DNA from: Halobacillus andaensis | Lineage (GTDB): Bacteria > Bacillota > Bacilli > Bacillales > Halobacillaceae | Direction: 5' to 3' | NCBI RefSeq assembly: GCF_014636475.1 | Contig: NZ_BMEL01000003.1 | Location: forward strand, 186,001 to 250,000 | DNA: 64,000 nucleotides | Part shown: positions 60,688 to 64,000 of the stretch, in pieces | Layout: each line of letters begins with the position of its first letter | Position numbering within the stretch: position 1 is the first letter of the stretch | Made by a program: the position numbers and the translations under genes | The notes under the pieces: model-generated | Database searches by the model: none | What the model saw: the letters and a program-made list of their open reading frames with translations, nothing else | Told to the model about the DNA's origin: nothing

Positions 60688-61744
60688 CAGCTAACCCCGC
60701 CGTTCGTTCCGCATGTGTAATGAGATTATTAACAAAAACGTTCATTTCTGCAAACCTTGGATCATTGGTTTGACCTTTTTTGTAGCGATAATAAATCTGC
60801 TGTACAATTCCTGCTAATTTAAAGTAAGCAAATGTAAGATAGAAATGAATCTCACTTACGTCCCTTCCACTTTTAGCAGCATAAGATTCGATAAATTCTT
60901 CACGAGTATAAAAACCTGGTTTTACGGTTAGAGGAGGTTTGCCTAATCCTGTTTGCAGCAATGCAGGGTCATCGCTTTGAATCCAGTAACTCATGGCTGC
61001 TCCTACATCAGCTAATGGATCACCGACCGTCGTCATTTCCCAATCAAACAGACCAACCATATTTCCATTTTCATTAAACATCGCATTGTTAAGCTTATAG
61101 TCATAATGAATGATGGAAGCTTCTTGGGAAGTAGGAATATGTTGTATTAACCATTTCTTTAAATCTTCTGCGTGCACTACATCATCTGTGATCGCCTTCT
61201 CATAACGTTTGATCCATCCATGAACTTGCCTATCCATAAAGCCCTCGGGTTTTACCATAAGACGCAGATCCGTACTTTCAAAATCAATGGCATGCAGTTC
61301 CACTAAGCGCTCTACCATCGTTTCAGATAGTTTCCTTCCCAATTCAGGCGTCCCTTTTATCTCACTTGGAAATTCAGTATCAAATACGAGACCGTGGCGG
61401 CGTTCCATAATGAAGAATGGCTTACCTAGTACGTCTCCTTTGTTAAAGGCATAAGGCTTTGGGGCTAAAGGATAGACTTTATGAAGCGCTTTCAAAATTT
61501 CGTATTCTCTTTCCATATCATGAGCTTTAGGAGCGACTGGTCCCATCGGTGGACGACGTAAAACAGCCTGCCACTCCCCTACGGTTAGTTCATACGTTAA
61601 ATTAGAATGTCCCGCACCAAACTGCCTCACTTGTAAAGGATGATGAGGAAGGTCCGGTATACTTTCGTGGAGAAACTTTTCTATTTGAGAAACGTCTAAC
61701 TCTTCCCCCTTTCTAACTTCACGTGTGTCAAGTGTACGCATCAT
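60680..61744 (-). CDS. APH-type phosphotransferase (ACAD10/11-like kinase)
   Basis: 354 aa, aminoglycoside-phosphotransferase fold. QFGAGHSNLTYELTV (nucleotide loop), LRRPPMGPVAPKAHDMEREYEIL (typical of the ACAD10/11 group), catalytic loop IIHYDYKLNNAMF and metal site LFDWEMTTVGDPLADVG. Relatives fused or adjacent to acyl-CoA dehydrogenases phosphorylate 4-hydroxyacyl-CoA. ATG ATG start with GGAGGAT upstream. Antibiotic resistance is unlikely given the context. Confidence 0.87.
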   Translation of the reverse strand: MMRTLDTREVRKGEELDVSQIEKFLHESIPDLPHHPLQVRQFGAGHSNLTYELTVGEWQAVLRRPPMGPVAPKAHDMEREYEILKALHKVYPLAPKPYAFNKGDVLGKPFFIMERRHGLVFDTEFPSEIKGTPELGRKLSETMVERLVELHAIDFESTDLRLMVKPEGFMDRQVHGWIKRYEKAITDDVVHAEDLKKWLIQHIPTSQEASIIHYDYKLNNAMFNENGNMVGLFDWEMTTVGDPLADVGAAMSYWIQSDDPALLQTGLGKPPLTVKPGFYTREEFIESYAAKSGRDVSEIHFYLTFAYFKLAGIVQQIYYRYKKGQTNDPRFAEMNVFVNNLITHAERTAGLADG

Positions 61745-61755
61745 GGAGATCCTCC

Positions 61756-62154
61756 TTAATTAGCGGCCAGTTGATAGGCTTCTAATTGTTTTTTCATTTC
61801 GGCAGACATCGGCTGGCTAACCTGTTCTTCAAAGTCAAATTGCACAATTACTGATATACCTTTCGCGACGAGTTCTCCTGTTGTTTTTTCATACATGTCC
61901 TGCTCAAGATGGAAGCTTGCATTTCCTATTTTCACAACCCCGCTTTTAATAACAAGATGCTGCCCATAGTACACCTGTTTTAGAAAGTCACACTTCGTCG
62001 AGGCTAAAATGAAATTCCAATCTTCATCCACAAGTTTTAAATCGTTAAAAAACCTAATTCGGGCATCTTCCATATAAATAAAGAAGTTATTGTTATTGAC
62101 GTGCCCTAATAAATCGGTTTCACAGAACCGGACTTGAATTTCAGTTTCATGCAT
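61756..62154 (-). CDS. Hotdog-fold acyl-CoA thioesterase (4HBT type)
   Basis: 132 aa. EIQVRFCETDLLGHVNNNNFFIYMEDARIRFF carries the active-site Asp and His/Asn of YbgC/4HBT enzymes; IGNASFHLEQDMYEK and VIVQFDFE complete the fold. Hydrolyses acyl-CoA to acid and CoA, perhaps a safety valve for this operon. ATG 62154 with GAGGGAG about 9 nt upstream; the GTG at 62163 is less well placed. Confidence 0.88.
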   Translation of the reverse strand: MHETEIQVRFCETDLLGHVNNNNFFIYMEDARIRFFNDLKLVDEDWNFILASTKCDFLKQVYYGQHLVIKSGVVKIGNASFHLEQDMYEKTTGELVAKGISVIVQFDFEEQVSQPMSAEMKKQLEAYQLAAN

Positions 62155-62167
62155 TATGTCCACTCCC

Positions 62168-63040
62168 TCAATTTTTCACTTTTTTCTCATACTCATAAAA
62201 TCCTTTTCCGGTTTTACGACCTAATTCCCCCGCTTCGACTTTATCAATTAGCGTTTGAGATGGTTGGTCGCTCGGATTACCTGTCTCTGAATACTGTTGC
62301 TTCATGACGTAATATCCAACGTCAAGTCCGGATAAATCCATTAATTCAAAAGGACCAATTGGGTGACGCAGTGCTTTTCTCGTAATCTTGTCGATGTCTT
62401 TGAAGTCTGCATAACCACCTTCATATAAAGCCATCGCTTCTTTTTGAATAGCAAAAAGAATACGGTTTGCAATAAACCCGGATATTTCTTTTTGTAAAAG
62501 TACTGCGGTTCGATTCATGCGCTCACATACATCCATGGCAAGCTGAGCAGCTTCTTCAGAGGTGTGCTCCCCTTTTACGACTTCTACACAGTCCATAACT
62601 AAAGGAGGGAAGAAAAAGTGCATATTGCATACTTTTTCTGGACGTGAAGTGACATCTGCTATTAAAGAACTGACAATGGTTGAAGAATTCGTTGCTAAAA
62701 CAGTGTGACGGGGAACAATGGCGTCAAGCTGCGCGAACACTTCACGCTTTACTTCCAGCTTCTCTACTACGGCTTCAATTACTAAATCAGCTTCTTCTGC
62801 AGCTTCATGCAGCTCAGTAGTGAAGTACAAGTTTTCAAAAGCCTTGTCTCGCTGTTCATGTGTAATTTTCTCTTTTGCTACCCATTTGTCTATAATATCA
62901 ATCAAGCTGATTTTTGCTTTTTCTAACGCTTTGCCTTGAAGATCCTGTAAGTTTGTTTTGAACCCTGCTAGTGCACTTAGCATTGCAATTTGGTGCCCCA
63001 TAGATCCGGCACCGACCACCGTTACATTTTGTACATTCAT
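62168..63040 (-). CDS. 3-Hydroxyacyl-CoA dehydrogenase
   Basis: 290 aa. NAD site VTVVGAGSMGHQIAMLSALAGF, EADLVIEAVVEKLEVKREVF, TNSSTI, catalytic His in MHFFFPPLVMDCVEVVKG, C-terminal KEISGFIANRIL and RHPIGPFELMDLSGLDV. The usual HFFNP is HFFFPP here, a change near the active site. Oxidises L-3-hydroxyacyl-CoA. Overlaps the TetR gene by 4 bp. Confidence 0.9.
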   Translation of the reverse strand: MNVQNVTVVGAGSMGHQIAMLSALAGFKTNLQDLQGKALEKAKISLIDIIDKWVAKEKITHEQRDKAFENLYFTTELHEAAEEADLVIEAVVEKLEVKREVFAQLDAIVPRHTVLATNSSTIVSSLIADVTSRPEKVCNMHFFFPPLVMDCVEVVKGEHTSEEAAQLAMDVCERMNRTAVLLQKEISGFIANRILFAIQKEAMALYEGGYADFKDIDKITRKALRHPIGPFELMDLSGLDVGYYVMKQQYSETGNPSDQPSQTLIDKVEAGELGRKTGKGFYEYEKKVKN

Positions 63041-63648
63041 TTCTTCCCCTCCTCGATTCCTTGCAAAATGATGTTCATATAAATATTTGTTAATTCTTGC
63101 TCCTTCACTTCTCCCCCTGGCTCATACCAAAAATAACTCCAATTCGCAATTCCTAAAATGGCATAAGAGAGCATGTCTGCTCGCAAATCTGAACGAAACT
63201 CTCCTTTAGAGATTCCTCCTTCAATTATTTCTTGAATATTTTTTTGAAACTGATCCCGTTTTGGCAGAATTTCTTTCGTTTTTGCCTCACTCAAATGCCG
63301 CATTTCTCTAAAAAAGACCATTGCACTATCTACGCCTTCTGCTATATTCAAAATCATCATTTCTACTACTGCATACAGTTTTTCTTTATAGGAATAATTT
63401 TCAGTCTGCATGATTTTTCGTTGTTTATGAAGCAAACCTGATATAAAAGTGTCGTGAATATACACAAGTACGTCTTCTTTACTTTTAAAGTAATAATAGA
63501 AGGTCCCCTTCGTCATTCCGTTCGCCTCGACAATGTCCTTTATTGAAGTCTCCCTGAATCCTTTACGTCCAAATAGAGCAATACACGTGTCGATCATCTT
63601 TTCTTTCATTGGAAGTTCAGCTCTTTTGACACTCTCCTCCTTTAACAT
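63037..63648 (-). CDS. TetR-family regulator of the acyl-CoA operon
   Basis: 203 aa. N-terminal helix-turn-helix: MIDTCIALFGRKGFRETSIKDIVEANGMTKGTFYYYFKSKEDVL; the variable C-terminal helical domain presumably binds an acyl-CoA, as FadR/YsiA and KstR-type regulators do. It sits inside the operon it probably controls. ATG 63648 is read from GGAGG within the end of the SDR gene (7-bp overlap). No clear operator is visible because the operon promoter lies outside the window. Confidence 0.88.
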   Translation of the reverse strand: MLKEESVKRAELPMKEKMIDTCIALFGRKGFRETSIKDIVEANGMTKGTFYYYFKSKEDVLVYIHDTFISGLLHKQRKIMQTENYSYKEKLYAVVEMMILNIAEGVDSAMVFFREMRHLSEAKTKEILPKRDQFQKNIQEIIEGGISKGEFRSDLRADMLSYAILGIANWSYFWYEPGGEVKEQELTNIYMNIILQGIEEGKK

Positions 63649-64000
63649 GAAGCATGCATTCCTCCATCAACGACGAGAACATCTCCCGTGACGTAATTTG
63701 AAGCGTTGGATGCGAGGAACAATGCTGCTCCCTTTAGGTCTTCTTCGCTTCCAAAACGCCCGAGAGGTGTGCGATCTAATATAAAATCGCCGCCTTGCTC
63801 TAGAACACCGCGTGACATTTTTGTTGGAAAGAACCCTGGTGCAAGTGCATTGACCTGGATGTTCTTAGCCCCCCACTTCACAGCTAAATCTTTCGTAAAC
63901 GTAATTACAGCTCCCTTACTGGCATTGTAGCCAACTGTATCCATAAATCGTGGATCAGCCCCACCCAAGCCAGCAACAGACGCAATGTTAATGATTTTCC
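63642..64000 (-). CDS. Short-chain dehydrogenase/reductase, 5' end outside the window
   Basis: The frame is open through the window end (KIINIASVAGLGGADPRF), so only the C-terminal 118 residues are seen. The catalytic Ser lies in NIASVAG and the YxxxK pair in VGYNASKGAVITFTKDLA; KNIQVNALAPGFFPTKMS and GDVLVVDGGMHASC are typical. NAD(P)-dependent oxidation or reduction of a hydroxyl/keto group; substrate probably a hydroxyacyl-CoA given the operon. Confidence 0.88.
   Translation of the reverse strand, partial: KIINIASVAGLGGADPRFMDTVGYNASKGAVITFTKDLAVKWGAKNIQVNALAPGFFPTKMSRGVLEQGGDFILDRTPLGRFGSEEDLKGAALFLASNASNYVTGDVLVVDGGMHASC

Noticed and set aside
60680-61744. Aminoglycoside resistance
   Set aside because: The APH fold is present, but the LRRPPMGPVAPKAHDMEREY segment and acyl-CoA operon place it with ACAD10/11-like kinases.
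1-64000. CRISPR array, tRNA or rRNA genes, prophage
   Set aside because: No regularly spaced repeat-spacer unit, tRNA-like or rRNA sequence, or phage structural gene was seen on either strand.

Overview
The window looks like chromosomal DNA of a moderately halophilic, endospore-forming Bacillaceae, most like Halobacillus or a near relative. The grounds are low GC, strong AAGGAGG-type ribosome sites, many Bacillus-type orthologues (pdaA, mreBH, yfkJ-yfkI-yfkH, yfkD, ykuT, ywbE, ydaT), acidic linkers in exported proteins, a BCCT-type carrier, and a stand-alone second glutamine synthetase of the kind described as glnA2 in Halobacillus halophilus. I see no rRNA, tRNA, CRISPR array or prophage. 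All family assignments are by eye; no database search was run.

Layout. 1-9.9 kb: end of a FixH/YtkA-like protein, typA, a NarL-type two-component pair, a pseudouridine synthase, pterin dehydratase with pepF, a PilZ protein, a luciferase-like oxidoreductase and a DUF5694-like protein. 9.9-16.3 kb: a BCCT carrier, a 1-kb decayed stretch with a broken reverse-strand gene, small membrane proteins, and an acyl-CoA synthetase followed by a GNAT gene broken by an amber codon. 16.3-27.1 kb: YitT, a PAS histidine kinase, an AlkA-like glycosylase, PdaA, a YuiF-like carrier, an SE1561-family small protein, YkuT, YfkD, YczE-like, OsmC and an MFS carrier. 27.5-36.6 kb is a metal-homeostasis block: znuA, znuCB-zur and a divergent YcgR/YcgQ-like pair, each promoter region carrying a Zur-box-like palindrome. 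An amino-acid ABC pair without ATPase and a ZosA-like P-type ATPase with a PerR-box-like site follow. 36.6-37.4 kb is an insertion graveyard with an IS1182 transposase remnant. 37.4-51.2 kb: yfkJIH, an alanine/sodium symporter, a GGDEF-EAL protein, a YkgJ/MOSC/DUF1992/SRAP operon, mreBH, two tandem paralogues, a ketopantoate-reductase-like enzyme, a CwlK-like peptidase and a channel-like protein without a K+ filter. 51.2-54.4 kb: a probable structured non-coding RNA, ywbE, ydaT and glnA2. 54.4-64 kb: a coiled-coil protein, then a nine-gene reverse-strand acyl-CoA operon.

How genes work together. The Zur block combines uptake (ZnuABC), its regulator and a second membrane system under one predicted zinc signal; the ZosA-like ATPase adds a predicted peroxide-responsive zinc route. 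The operon at 56.4-64 kb joins an APH-type kinase, an acyl-CoA dehydrogenase, a ComB-family phosphatase, hydratase, 3-hydroxyacyl-CoA dehydrogenase, thioesterase and a TetR regulator, and suggests catabolism of an unusual, perhaps 4-hydroxylated, acyl-CoA. PilZ and GGDEF-EAL proteins point to cyclic-di-GMP signalling.

The least explained signals are (1) the promoter-to-terminator RNA at about 51.26-51.56 kb with a three-way-junction fold; (2) a dispersed GC-rich repeat family whose outer arms differ between copies yet stay complementary within each copy; and (3) the phosphatase inside the kinase/dehydrogenase operon.
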